A DNA stretch of 62,066 nucleotides from positions 1-62,066 of the forward strand of contig JAKCDU010000021.1 in assembly GCA_021838445.1 (NCBI GenBank), in the 5' to 3' direction. A program made the translations under genes and the position numbers. The stretch comes from Actinomycetes bacterium (lineage in GTDB: Bacteria > Actinomycetota > Acidimicrobiia > Acidimicrobiales > Palsa-688). Of the stretch, positions 19,699 through 28,161 are shown piece after piece. Position 1 is the stretch's first letter. Each line of letters starts with the position of its first letter. The notes below the pieces were generated by a model. The model was not told the origin of the DNA, made no database searches, and saw only the letters and a program-made list of their open reading frames with translations.

Positions 19699-20951
19699 CC
19701 GTCACTGCGCTGGAGACGTCGCGGTCGGCCGAGTCCGGCCCCGCGGGGAACTGGAGGTGGGCCGGCGCCGCCCTGTTCGTCTGTGGATGGGGCGGAAATC
19801 AGTTCACCCCGCTTCTCGACATGTACCGCTCGGTCAATGGTTGGAGCGCCACCGTGGTCAACGCCCTCCTCGGGGCATACGTCTTCGGCCTGGTACCGGC
19901 GCTCCTGCTCGGAGGTGGCGCGGCACGGCGGTTCGGCCGCAAGGGAACGGTCTCGTTGGCGGTGCTGTCCTCCGTGCTCGGAAGCTGCCTGATCGCCGCC
20001 CAGGGGCTCGGGGGTGTAGCCGTCGGCCGACTCTTCAGTGGCGTCGGCGTCGGGTTGGCCATGGCCGTGGGGACCAGTTGGACCACCGAGTTGAGCGTCG
20101 CCTCGGGCGCCTCGCCGCAGACGGGCGCCAAGCGGGCGGCCCTGTCGCTCACCGCCGGCTTCGGCCTCGGAGCGGGGGTGGCCGGGGTGCTGGCCCAGTG
20201 GGGCCCGTGGCCGGAATTGCTTCCCTACGGCGTGCAGGTGGCGGTGGGTCTGTCGGCCCTGGCGGGGCTGCGGAAAGTGGACCCCGCGCCACTCGTCGCT
20301 GATCACCCGACCCCTTCGGGACATCGGGACGGCCGGCCCGCAGACCGGGGCGGCCCGCTCGGGGAACGGGACCGCCGACGGCGGTTCAAGACGCGGGTGC
20401 TGCCCATGGCCCCTTGGGTCTTCGGCACGGCGGCGGTCGCCTACGCCATCGTCCCACAGGCCCTCGCCCCTCGCCTCGGGCACCACGTCCTGATATTCGC
20501 CACCGCTCTGACCGTGGTGACCCTCGGCGCCGGCATGCTCACCCAGTCTCTGGCCCGCCGGCTCGACCACCCGGTCACCCCCCGCGCGCCACGCAGCGCC
20601 ATGGCCCTGGTCGTTGCCGGCCTGGCGATCGCCGCGACGGCGGTCGCCACCGCCCAGCCGATCGTCGCCCTGGGCGCGGCGGCGGTCCTCGGGGCCGGCT
20701 ACGGGATGAGCCTTCTGTCAGGCCTGCTCGAGGTCCAGCGCATCGCGCCGCCCGGGAGACTGGTGGCGGCCACCGGGGCGTTCTACTCCCTTACCTACGT
20801 CGGGTTCCTTCTGCCCGCGCTGCTCGCCTCGCTCGCCCACGCCGTGCCGGTGACCACTGAGCTGATCGGGCTCACGGTGGTCGCCGCCGTCTGCGCGGCG
20901 GTGATCTGGCGGCCTGGCGAACGCTCCGGGCTCGGTTCCGGCTCGGCCTGA
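19695..20951 (+). CDS. MFS transporter
   Basis: A 418-residue protein with about 12 hydrophobic segments in two halves separated by a polar loop (about 198-240). GGGAARRFGRKG between the second and third helices is the MFS loop 2-3 signature. GTG start in a GTGA overlap with the GntR gene. Substrate unknown. Confidence 0.92.
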   Translation: MTVTALETSRSAESGPAGNWRWAGAALFVCGWGGNQFTPLLDMYRSVNGWSATVVNALLGAYVFGLVPALLLGGGAARRFGRKGTVSLAVLSSVLGSCLIAAQGLGGVAVGRLFSGVGVGLAMAVGTSWTTELSVASGASPQTGAKRAALSLTAGFGLGAGVAGVLAQWGPWPELLPYGVQVAVGLSALAGLRKVDPAPLVADHPTPSGHRDGRPADRGGPLGERDRRRRFKTRVLPMAPWVFGTAAVAYAIVPQALAPRLGHHVLIFATALTVVTLGAGMLTQSLARRLDHPVTPRAPRSAMALVVAGLAIAATAVATAQPIVALGAAAVLGAGYGMSLLSGLLEVQRIAPPGRLVAATGAFYSLTYVGFLLPALLASLAHAVPVTTELIGLTVVAAVCAAVIWRPGERSGLGSGSA

Positions 20952-21010
20952 GTTGGGGGCGCCCGGCCGCCGAGATGCCCACCGTCGCAGCCGGCCGGTA
21001 CGGTTGCCAC

Positions 21011-22165
21011 GTGGGGATGTATTTCAAGTTGGCCCCGGGAGTGAGGGTCCGAGTGACCACCCGAGGCGTGCGCACGTCGCTCGGTCCACGGGCGGCCAGG
21101 GTCCACGTTGGCGGCGGCTACCGACCCGGGGTCTCCACCGGTGCCGGTCCGGTGACCTTGTACCAGAGTGTCGGGGGGAGCCGGCGGCGCAGGAGCCCCG
21201 GCGGGAGCGGTCACGGCGGCCGGGCCGGCGCTTCGGCCACGGTGGCCGCCCGACAGCGCCAAGCGGCGGCCGCCGCCAGGTCGTCGGAGGCCGAGCGTCT
21301 GGCGGCCGCCATCGCGTCGCTGCAGTCCCTGCACCGTGACCCGGTCGAACCCGTGTCCCATCCGGTGGCTCCCGACGAGCCACCGGTCGATGCCGCCGCC
21401 GTGCGGGAACGGCACGAGAAGTCGGCGCTGAGAGGTGTTCCCTTCTGGAAGCGGTCCGACCGTCGAGCGGCCCGCGAGGCGGCTCGCGCCTCTGCCGAGC
21501 AGGAGATCGACCAGCTCACCTCCGAGCGCGACGGTCGCCGTCGCGACGCTCAGGCCCTTCTCGACCGGCGATGGGCCGAGCTGGTGGCCAACGAGCCCGA
21601 CGTCGTACAGGCCACGCTGGCAGAGGCCTTCGAGGAAGGTGAGCTGCATTCGTCGCCTCTGGCCGTCGAGGGCGGTGAAGTGAGCTTGGCGGTATTCGTG
21701 CCGGGGGAGGACGTGGTGCCCGAGCGCAAGCCGGGGACCACGCCGGCGGGCAAGCCGACCATCCAGAAGATGACCGTGACCGAGCAGGCCGACCTCTACA
21801 CCGCGGCGGTGTGCGGCCATGTGGTGGCGGCGGTGCGCGAGGCCTTCGCGGTGGCTCCCGGCCTCGGCCTGGCCCGGGCCGTCGCAGTAAGGGTCTCGGT
21901 CGCCGACGCCTACGGGCGGCGCGGGCTGGAGTGCCTCCTCGCCGTCACGCTCGCCCGGAGCGCGCTGGACGGCATCGATTGGTCATCAGCGGGCGCCTAC
22001 GACGTCCTGCGCCAAGCCGGCCCGGATCTGACCGTCAACCTGACCGGCCGGGCCCGGCACCTCTCGCCCCTGGACCTCGCCCACGAGCCCGACCTGGCCG
22101 CCTTGCTGCAGGCCGTGGACCTCGACGAAGCCGCCGAGGCGACCGGAGGGCCGCCGGCCGGCTGA
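21011..22165 (+). CDS. DUF4236-domain protein
   Basis: The N terminus (MYFKLAPGVRVRVTTRGVRTSLGPRAARV) matches DUF4236, a short beta-rich domain with SLG and GG motifs. A long Ala/Arg-rich and probably coiled-coil region (about 85-190) follows, then a C-terminal alpha/beta domain of unknown type. The start could be GTG 21011, ATG 21017 or ATG 20975; 21011 and 21017 fit the domain best. Function unknown. Confidence 0.8.
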   Translation: MGMYFKLAPGVRVRVTTRGVRTSLGPRAARVHVGGGYRPGVSTGAGPVTLYQSVGGSRRRRSPGGSGHGGRAGASATVAARQRQAAAAARSSEAERLAAAIASLQSLHRDPVEPVSHPVAPDEPPVDAAAVRERHEKSALRGVPFWKRSDRRAAREAARASAEQEIDQLTSERDGRRRDAQALLDRRWAELVANEPDVVQATLAEAFEEGELHSSPLAVEGGEVSLAVFVPGEDVVPERKPGTTPAGKPTIQKMTVTEQADLYTAAVCGHVVAAVREAFAVAPGLGLARAVAVRVSVADAYGRRGLECLLAVTLARSALDGIDWSSAGAYDVLRQAGPDLTVNLTGRARHLSPLDLAHEPDLAALLQAVDLDEAAEATGGPPAG

Positions 22166-22188
22166 GAGGCCGACCTTCCGCCGTCGTA

Positions 22189-23055
22189 TCAGGAATCGAT
22201 CGCCAGGCGGGCGCTCACGGGCTGGTGATCGCTGCCCATGGGGCCCAGAGCTCGGCCCGAAAGCACCTTCAGCGGGCCGCGCACGAGGATGTGGTCGACC
22301 TGGCTGTGGGGCCGCCATGCCGGCCACGTCCGTTGGCGTACCGCCCGGTGCCAGCCGGGGAAGAAGGCGGTTACGGGTGGCCCCCACAGGTTCATGTCGC
22401 CGGCGAGGATGGCGGCGGGGGTGGAGACCCGCCGGCGGAGGGCCCGAGCCAGGCGCAGGAATTGGAGCGGGGCTCCGTAGGTGATGTGCGACATGTGGGT
22501 GCCGATGACGGTCGCCGGGACGCCGCCCACGTCGATACGCACCACGACGGCCAAGCGACGGGCCGGGTCCTGCTCGAGGCGGCCCAGGGCGATGACCTCC
22601 TCGGTCCGGGCCGGCACGCGGCTGAGGACGGCGACTCCCCAGCGGCCCGGGGGGGCGTCGATGTAGCGCCGGGACGACGAGACCTTGGCCGGCAAGGGGC
22701 GTTCGCTGTCGAGGTACAGGGCGTGGCTCGATCCCCTCCAGTCGAGAGGTTTCATCCACCGGTGGTCGCCCAGAGGGTCCGGGCCGGCGAGTCGTCCCGC
22801 CGCCAAGGTCTGCTCGAAGGTCGCGTAGCCGAGCGCTTCGCCCACCGTGGCTGCCAGCCCCGGGCCGTCGTCGGGCGTCCAGGTCTCCTGCAGTACCAGC
22901 ACGTCGGCATCGATGGCCCGGCAGGCGGCCACCACGTCGAACGGCCGTCCCCACCCGTCGACTCCGGCGTGCAGGTTGAACGTGGCGACGCTGAAGGTGG
23001 CTCCGTCCGCCCGGCGGCCATCGCTATCGGTATTGGTAGGTGGAGATGACGCCAA
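22189..23055 (-). CDS. Endonuclease/exonuclease/phosphatase (EEP) family hydrolase
   Basis: A 288-residue metal-dependent hydrolase. The EEP motifs appear in order: ATFNLHAG, LVLQETW, GTHMSH, LAGDMNLW and the terminal GSDHQPVSARL. There is no signal peptide, so it is probably cytoplasmic. The start is TTG at 23055; nothing in frame downstream offers a better one without losing the first strand. It is convergent with the DUF4236 gene. Substrate not predictable. Confidence 0.88.
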   Translation of the reverse strand: MASSPPTNTDSDGRRADGATFSVATFNLHAGVDGWGRPFDVVAACRAIDADVLVLQETWTPDDGPGLAATVGEALGYATFEQTLAAGRLAGPDPLGDHRWMKPLDWRGSSHALYLDSERPLPAKVSSSRRYIDAPPGRWGVAVLSRVPARTEEVIALGRLEQDPARRLAVVVRIDVGGVPATVIGTHMSHITYGAPLQFLRLARALRRRVSTPAAILAGDMNLWGPPVTAFFPGWHRAVRQRTWPAWRPHSQVDHILVRGPLKVLSGRALGPMGSDHQPVSARLAIDS

Positions 23056-23163
23056 GACCCCCGAACACTAGGCCCCCGCCGGGCCCCCGCCGCCCGGCGC
23101 CACCGTGAGGCGGCCGGATGACCGTCGTCGAAGCACAGGAAGTGGTGGCCGGCGACCTGACCG

Positions 23164-24309
23164 CTAATAGGCGTCGATGCAGGAGTACATGGCCCGCAGG
23201 TAGGTCTCGGCCCGGGACGATCCGATGATCCCCGGGGCCATCCGGTTCATCATGTAGGCGAAGGTCAACCGGCGGTCGGGGTCCATGATGATCATCGATC
23301 CGCCCCAGCCACCCCAGAAGCAGATACGTCCCGACGGCAGGTAGGGAATCGTCTTCGGTTCGGGGAGAGCGAAGCCGACACCGAAGCGCAACGGGACTCC
23401 GAGCACCAGGTCGACGCCGTCGGACTGCGGTTCGAAGATGGTGTCGATGGCGTCGCTCGAGAGTAGCCGCACGCCGCCTGACGCCCCACCCAGGCTGACC
23501 GCAGACAGCATCTTGGCCACCGAGCGGGCGTTCCCGTGGCCGTTGGCCCCTCCGATGTCGGCTGCTCGCCACGCGTCGGTGTTGGCCGCGTTGGCGTCGA
23601 CCGGCGGTCCGGTGAAAGTCCGCACCGCCGGGGAGGTGACCTCGATGCTGGCCAGGTCGATGGGTAATGGAGGTGGCGGCGTGACCGGGGCGATCCGCTC
23701 TGAGTCGCCGGGGGCCGCCCCGATGGAGAAATCGGCGCCGAGCGGTCCGGCGATCTCATCGGCCACGAACTGCTTCAGGGATTTCCCCGTCACCCGCCGG
23801 ATCACCTCGCCGAGGAGGTGTCCGTAGTTGAGGGCGTGGTATCCCGAAGCTGTGCCCGGCTCCCACCACGGGGCCTGGGCGGCCATGCGGCCGGTCGAGG
23901 TCTCCCAGTCGTAGAGGTCCTCCATCACCGCCGGTTGGTCCAGGCCCGATACCCCCGACGTGTGCGAGAGCAGGTGACGGACCTCCACACCTTCCTTGCC
24001 GGCCGCGGCGAACTCCGGCCAGTAGCGGGCGACCGGTGCGCTGACGTCCACCAGCCCCCGCGAAACGAGGATCAATGTGGCCAGGCTGGTGACGGTCTTG
24101 GTGGTCGACCACACATTGACGATGGTGTCCCGCTCCCACGGCCGGGAGCGGGCCTCATCACTCCATCCGCCCCAGATGTCGACCAGCACGTCACCGTCGA
24201 TGTCCAAGGTGATCGACGCGCCCAACTCCTCGTCGGCGGCCAGGTTGGCCTCCAGGGCGTCCCGCACGTCTTGGAACCGACTGTCGCATACCCCCGATAC
24301 TTCGGCCAC
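23164..24309 (-). CDS. Beta-lactamase/CubicO-type serine hydrolase (esterase EstB-like)
   Basis: A 381-residue class C beta-lactamase-fold protein. The SxxK motif is STTK (about residue 68), the tyrosine motif lies in GYHALNYGHLLGE, and LLSHTSG is the usual HTS signature. There is no signal peptide, which favours an esterase/transesterase over a periplasmic beta-lactamase. GTG start at 24309. Confidence 0.9.
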   Translation of the reverse strand: MAEVSGVCDSRFQDVRDALEANLAADEELGASITLDIDGDVLVDIWGGWSDEARSRPWERDTIVNVWSTTKTVTSLATLILVSRGLVDVSAPVARYWPEFAAAGKEGVEVRHLLSHTSGVSGLDQPAVMEDLYDWETSTGRMAAQAPWWEPGTASGYHALNYGHLLGEVIRRVTGKSLKQFVADEIAGPLGADFSIGAAPGDSERIAPVTPPPPLPIDLASIEVTSPAVRTFTGPPVDANAANTDAWRAADIGGANGHGNARSVAKMLSAVSLGGASGGVRLLSSDAIDTIFEPQSDGVDLVLGVPLRFGVGFALPEPKTIPYLPSGRICFWGGWGGSMIIMDPDRRLTFAYMMNRMAPGIIGSSRAETYLRAMYSCIDAY

Positions 24310-24642
24310 CAGGTACCCCCATCATCAGATGATTCGTCGCATCGGAACATAACGCGTGGGCGGCCCGGCGACACGGCCGAGCCGGCCCGGCCGGCCCCGA
24401 ACGGCTCGGGACGACCCGGGCGGTCCCTGACGGCCTGACGGCCGGACGGCCTGACGGCCTGACGGCCTGACGGCCGGACGGCTCCAGCCCACACCCACAC
24501 CTACACCTACACACAGGCCGACGCCCGTGCCGCAACCGTCGACGGGCTTGCACGGGCTCGGGTCAGCCCGTCGTCGCGTCCGGATCGTCGGTCAGGGCAT
24601 CTCCGGTGCGACCCGCCGCCCACGGGCCTACCATCAGCCCCC
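24310..24642. other. Intergenic region with simple repeats
   Basis: About 330 bp between two divergent genes. It holds an 8-bp tandem repeat (listed separately) and an ACACCTACACC-type simple repeat at about 24490-24515. No credible gene was seen. The promoters of both flanking genes should lie here. Confidence 0.7.
24427..24482. repeat. 8-bp tandem repeat, seven copies
   Basis: Seven adjacent copies of CTGACGGC, two of them as CGGACGGC, span 56 bp exactly. Confidence 0.9.
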
Positions 24643-25203
24643 ATGTCCGAAGTATCCGATCGCTATCGTCGTGTCGCCACGGGCTTCGCCGCTCGCCTCG
24701 AGCACTGCCCGCCCGACGGCCTCGAAGCGCCGTCGCCGTGTGAGGGTTGGAAGGCGCGCGACGTCGTCTCCCACGTGGTCCACGTGCACCGCCGGGTGGT
24801 CGCCGGTCTCGACGGATCGGAGGCCAGCGAGCCCCAACACGGCGAGGACCTGGCCGAAGCCTTCAGTGTGGCGTCAGCCGCGGTGAGCGCCGCGCTCGAC
24901 CATCCACAACGTGCCAGCCAGACGGTCTCGGGGTTGTTCGGAGCGCAGTCGTTCGAGGACCTGGTCGGCCGGCTCCTGTGCGCCGACACGCTGGTTCACA
25001 CCTGGGACCTGGCCCGGGCCACTGGCCAGGACGATCGCCTCGACATCGAGGCTGCGACCAAGGCTCTCGAGTCCCTGATCCCCATGGACGAGGCCATGCG
25101 GCGCCCCGGGGGTTTCGGGCCGCGGGCGGACGCCGCAGCCTTGGACGGGGCCGAACCAGACGTGCAGGCTCAGCTCATCGCTTTCACGGGGCGTCACGCG
25201 TGA
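24643..25203 (+). CDS. TIGR03086 family metal-binding protein (DinB/mycothiol-dependent isomerase-like)
   Basis: A 186-residue four-helix protein with SPCEGWKARDVVSHVVHVH near the N terminus and DTLVHTWDLARATG near residue 115. These are the two histidine-bearing motifs of TIGR03086, a group related to mycothiol-dependent maleylpyruvate isomerase. It is typical of actinobacteria. The reaction is unknown. Confidence 0.92.
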   Translation: MSEVSDRYRRVATGFAARLEHCPPDGLEAPSPCEGWKARDVVSHVVHVHRRVVAGLDGSEASEPQHGEDLAEAFSVASAAVSAALDHPQRASQTVSGLFGAQSFEDLVGRLLCADTLVHTWDLARATGQDDRLDIEAATKALESLIPMDEAMRRPGGFGPRADAAALDGAEPDVQAQLIAFTGRHA

Positions 25204-25224
25204 CGAGAGCGCGAAGTCGGTGAC

Positions 25225-25250
25225 ATCCACCGGGCGGCCGCCCGGTGGAT
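25225..25250 (+). terminator. Perfect 26-bp palindrome after the TIGR03086 gene
   Basis: ATCCACCGGGCGG is followed directly by its exact complement. It lies 22 bp after the TIGR03086 stop and can act as a terminator hairpin. It also coincides with the point where the macro-domain pseudogene on the other strand breaks off. Confidence 0.6.
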
Positions 25251-25360
25251 GGCACCGTCGACTCTGCCACCCACGGCCAGAACCGAGTTGGCGGCGTTGA
25301 CCACGGCAGCTACGGCCAGTTCGGCGATGTCGGCTTCACGGCTTCGATGCTCGCCACCAT
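25230..25360 (-). pseudogene. Frameshifted and truncated macro-domain (ADP-ribose-binding) gene fragment
   Basis: On the minus strand MVASIEAVK starts at 25360, and at 25333-25332 the frame is lost. One base added there joins it to DIAELAVAAVVNAANS and then GGRVDGAIHRAA, the start of a macro domain (usual form GDI...VNAANS..GGGVDGAIHRAAG). The match stops at the 26-bp palindrome, and the remaining two thirds of the domain are absent. The gene is therefore both frameshifted and truncated. Confidence 0.7.
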
Positions 25361-25588
25361 GTCGACATCTTCGCGTGGAGGGGTTCGCGGGTCGCCGGCG
25401 ACTCTGTCGTCTCTCTCGGCGCCAGCGGAGCCTGCGCCGGGACCCGAAGTGACGAAACCCGAGGTGATGGGGCAACCCTGGCGGTGGTACCCGTCGGCAC
25501 TGAAGGCTCCGCACTCGGGGCAGACCCGATTGGCCCAGCAGGCGGGGTCGCCGCCGGCGTCGGGTGGGAGGGGACCCGGCCGAGCCAT
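25310..25588 (-). CDS. Small Cys-rich protein (zinc-ribbon-like), runs into the macro-domain remnant
   Basis: A 92-residue frame starting MARPGP. It contains ACWANRVCPECGAFSADGYHRQGCP, a plausible metal-binding cluster, then a low-complexity linker. Its 3' end is the first nine codons of the macro-domain remnant, in the remnant's original frame. It may once have been the N terminus of a zinc-ribbon/macro fusion, or may just run into it for lack of a stop. Coding status is uncertain. Confidence 0.4.
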   Translation of the reverse strand: MARPGPLPPDAGGDPACWANRVCPECGAFSADGYHRQGCPITSGFVTSGPGAGSAGAERDDRVAGDPRTPPREDVDMVASIEAVKPTSPNWP

Positions 25589-25597
25589 GGGCCAAGC

Positions 25598-26113
25598 CTA
25601 GATCGCGACGCCCCCTCCACTACGACCTAACCGCTTGTGTACGGCGATGACCTCGCCCCAGCCGCGATCGTCTATGACCATCCGGCTGGCCGGGAACAGG
25701 TCGTACTCCTCGACGCTGATGTGCTCGGCGAGGCGGTCCAGTCCTGACAGGACCCGGCTCTGCCAGCCGCTGACCCGGGGATCGGCGCCGAGCAGGTCGT
25801 TCCGGGCAGCGCGGTGATCGGCCATCAACTCGCCCAGATACCAGGTGAACCCGTCCCGGCGGGACAGCTGGGCGAACACCCCGGCCTCCTCGAGCTCGAG
25901 ATGCGGCCTCAGAGCGTCTTGGAGGTCCCGGAGGGACCTCTCCCCGTCGGCGGCCGCCTCAGCCCCGGTTGGGCCGCCGGTGCCCTTCGCCGTCAGGGCC
26001 TGGCCCAGCCGAGTGGCGAGCTGGCCGATGGTCTGGTGGTCCTCGGAGAGCTCCCGGATGGGTGCCACGTCGCGGCAGTCGCAGTAATCGCACACCTCGC
26101 GAGCATCGGCCAC
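25598..26113 (-). CDS. Hemerythrin HHE-domain protein with N-terminal Cys cluster
   Basis: A 171-residue protein. The first residues hold CDYCDC, a thiol cluster. The four-helix HHE domain follows with H/E ligands in LSEDHQTIG, LRPHLELEEAGVF, LMADHRAARN and LAEHISVEEYDLFP. A di-iron centre binding O2 or NO, or an iron-sensing role, is likely; the Cys cluster may add a second metal site. GTG start. Confidence 0.9.
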   Translation of the reverse strand: MADAREVCDYCDCRDVAPIRELSEDHQTIGQLATRLGQALTAKGTGGPTGAEAAADGERSLRDLQDALRPHLELEEAGVFAQLSRRDGFTWYLGELMADHRAARNDLLGADPRVSGWQSRVLSGLDRLAEHISVEEYDLFPASRMVIDDRGWGEVIAVHKRLGRSGGGVAI

Positions 26114-26152
26114 GGCGACTCCGGGAGGCAGAGGCCAAGGTCCCAGAAGCGT

Positions 26153-27121
26153 CTAGACCAGCCGCTGGTTCCACAGCAGCGCCGCCCCTCCGGCGAGGGC
26201 CATCAGGGCCAGGGCGATGGCGATGAACCAGGCGGTGATGTCGCGGTGGCCCACGTCGTAGCCGACGGCCCGGCCGATCTCGTCATAGACCGACTTGAGC
26301 TGCCCGGAGCTTTGGGCGCTGAAGGTGTGGCCGCCGGTGGACGAGGCGATCCGAGCCATGGCGGCTGGGTCGGCGGGCACCGGGATCGTCTCCCCGCTGA
26401 TGGTCACTATCCCGTTGGCCGTGCCGAAGGCGATGGTGTTGATCTTGACTCCGGCGCGGCGGGCGGCCGCCTCCTCGGTGGACAACGACTGGCTGAGGGA
26501 CATGCCTGGCTCGGGGATGTTGGGGGAGCCGTCACTCATCAATACGATGGCTCCCGGTGCCTTCTGGCCTCCTTTGGCCACCGGGACGGCCTCGACAGCC
26601 TGCACCGAGAGTTTGATGGCGGCCGCGGTGGCGGTGCCCCCTTGGGCCCTGAGAGAGTCGATGGCGGCCGTGACCGAGCTCCGGTCGGAGGTCGGGGCGA
26701 CCAGGACGTTGGCGGTGCTCGAGAACTGCACCAGCCCTACCTGCACCCCCTTGGGCAGCGCCTGTACGAACTGGCGGGCCGCCTGCTGGGCTGCGTCCAG
26801 CCGGCTGGGCGACACGTCGGTGGCGATCATCGAACCGGAGGTGTCGAGGGTCAGGATGACGGTGGCCCGCGGGTTAGGGGTGCGCACGACACGCGATGGC
26901 TGAGCGAAGGCCAGCACGAACATGAGCATGGCGCAGAGGAACGCCGCGGTCGGGACGTGACGCTGCCAGCCCGGGCGGCGGGGTGCGACCGACGCCAGGA
27001 GATCCACGCTCGAGAAGCGCACGGCTGCTTGGCGGCGGCTGCGCTCGGCCAGCAGATAGGCCAACAGGAGCACCGCGGGAATGGCTACGAAGGCCAACCG
27101 CCAGGTGACGAGGAAGGTCAT
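26153..27121 (-). CDS. VWA-domain membrane protein (BatA-like)
   Basis: A 322-residue protein with two N-terminal membrane helices (about 5-22, 55-75), a von Willebrand A domain with the MIDAS motif DTSGSM near residue 93, and a C-terminal membrane helix (about 298-318). This is the Bat/aerotolerance-type layout. The ATG overlaps the DUF58 stop as ATGA. It is the third gene of a MoxR-DUF58-VWA operon. Confidence 0.92.
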   Translation of the reverse strand: MTFLVTWRLAFVAIPAVLLLAYLLAERSRRQAAVRFSSVDLLASVAPRRPGWQRHVPTAAFLCAMLMFVLAFAQPSRVVRTPNPRATVILTLDTSGSMIATDVSPSRLDAAQQAARQFVQALPKGVQVGLVQFSSTANVLVAPTSDRSSVTAAIDSLRAQGGTATAAAIKLSVQAVEAVPVAKGGQKAPGAIVLMSDGSPNIPEPGMSLSQSLSTEEAAARRAGVKINTIAFGTANGIVTISGETIPVPADPAAMARIASSTGGHTFSAQSSGQLKSVYDEIGRAVGYDVGHRDITAWFIAIALALMALAGGAALLWNQRLV

Positions 27122-28161
27122 CGGGGGCTTGACCGCAGACGCGCCCCACGACGGCCGGACCGGCTGGAGACGAAGTGAGCGAAGTCGACCAGCCAGTCGC
27201 GATCGGTGGACAGGTGGAGGTACTCGGCTCCGGCCCCGATCAGCCGGGCTCGGGTCCCGTGGTGGCGCAGCAGGGCGGCCTCCCGGTAACGGGCCCGCAG
27301 CGCCTCCGAGTCGGTCTGCACGTGCAGGCGCCGTCCGGTCTCGGGGTCGATCACGCCGAGCATCCCCACGGCCGGCAGGTCGAGCTCTCTCGGGTCGGTG
27401 ACATGTACCGCGATCACCTGGTGGCGCAGCGCCAGGCGGGTCAGCCCCTCGCCCCACGACGAGTCGTCGAGGAAGTCCGACACCACCACGACCTGGCCGC
27501 GTGGGCGACGAAGGCGGCCCAACTGGTCGAGGGCGGCCGCCAGATCGGCCTCCGGCACCGGCCGTCGGTCGGACCGGCCGGTGTCGTACAGCTCGGTCAG
27601 GGCGGCCATCAGGGCGGAGCGGCCGCTGCGGGCCGGCCGCCGGAGCAGTTCGTCGCCTCCCGGTGCGAGCAACCCGAGTCGGTTCCCGTGGCGGGCCGTG
27701 AGGAAGCCGAAAGCGGCGACCGCGGCAAGCACCAGGTCCCGCTTCTCGCAGCCCGCGGTGCCGAAATCGAGGCTGGCCGAACGGTCGGCCACGATCCAGC
27801 TCTCCATCTCGCGGTCGGCGTCGGTGGTGCGAACGTGGGGGTCGAGGGCCCGGGCGGTCAGGTTCCAGTCCATCCGCCGGGCGTCGTCGCCGGGCTGGTA
27901 GGCCCGGGCTCCGGCCCGCTCGCTGCCCGGCCCCGAGGTGAGCGCCAGGTGGTCACCGCTCAGCATCCCGTCGAGGCGCCGGGTGACCTGCAGCTCCAGT
28001 CGTTTGAGCACCTCGGCCCGGGCGGCCACCGTGGCCGGCGGAGCCGACAGGAGCGGTCCCGGCCGGCCCCGCATCGACGGCCGCCCAGTAGCCGCGTGGG
28101 CGGCGGCGGGAGAGGCAGCCATGGGCCGCCCGGCGGTGAGGTGCCACCGGTTGGCGGTCAC
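27118..28161 (-). CDS. DUF58 family protein
   Basis: A 347-residue protein with the DUF58 core YQPGDDARRMDWNLTARA and a following VWA-like fold (WIVADRSASLDFGT ... VVVVSDFLDD). The GTG start overlaps the moxR stop as GTGA. In the MoxR-associated systems this protein works with the AAA+ ATPase and VWA proteins; the client is unknown. Confidence 0.92.
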   Translation of the reverse strand: MTANRWHLTAGRPMAASPAAAHAATGRPSMRGRPGPLLSAPPATVAARAEVLKRLELQVTRRLDGMLSGDHLALTSGPGSERAGARAYQPGDDARRMDWNLTARALDPHVRTTDADREMESWIVADRSASLDFGTAGCEKRDLVLAAVAAFGFLTARHGNRLGLLAPGGDELLRRPARSGRSALMAALTELYDTGRSDRRPVPEADLAAALDQLGRLRRPRGQVVVVSDFLDDSSWGEGLTRLALRHQVIAVHVTDPRELDLPAVGMLGVIDPETGRRLHVQTDSEALRARYREAALLRHHGTRARLIGAGAEYLHLSTDRDWLVDFAHFVSSRSGRRGARLRSSPR

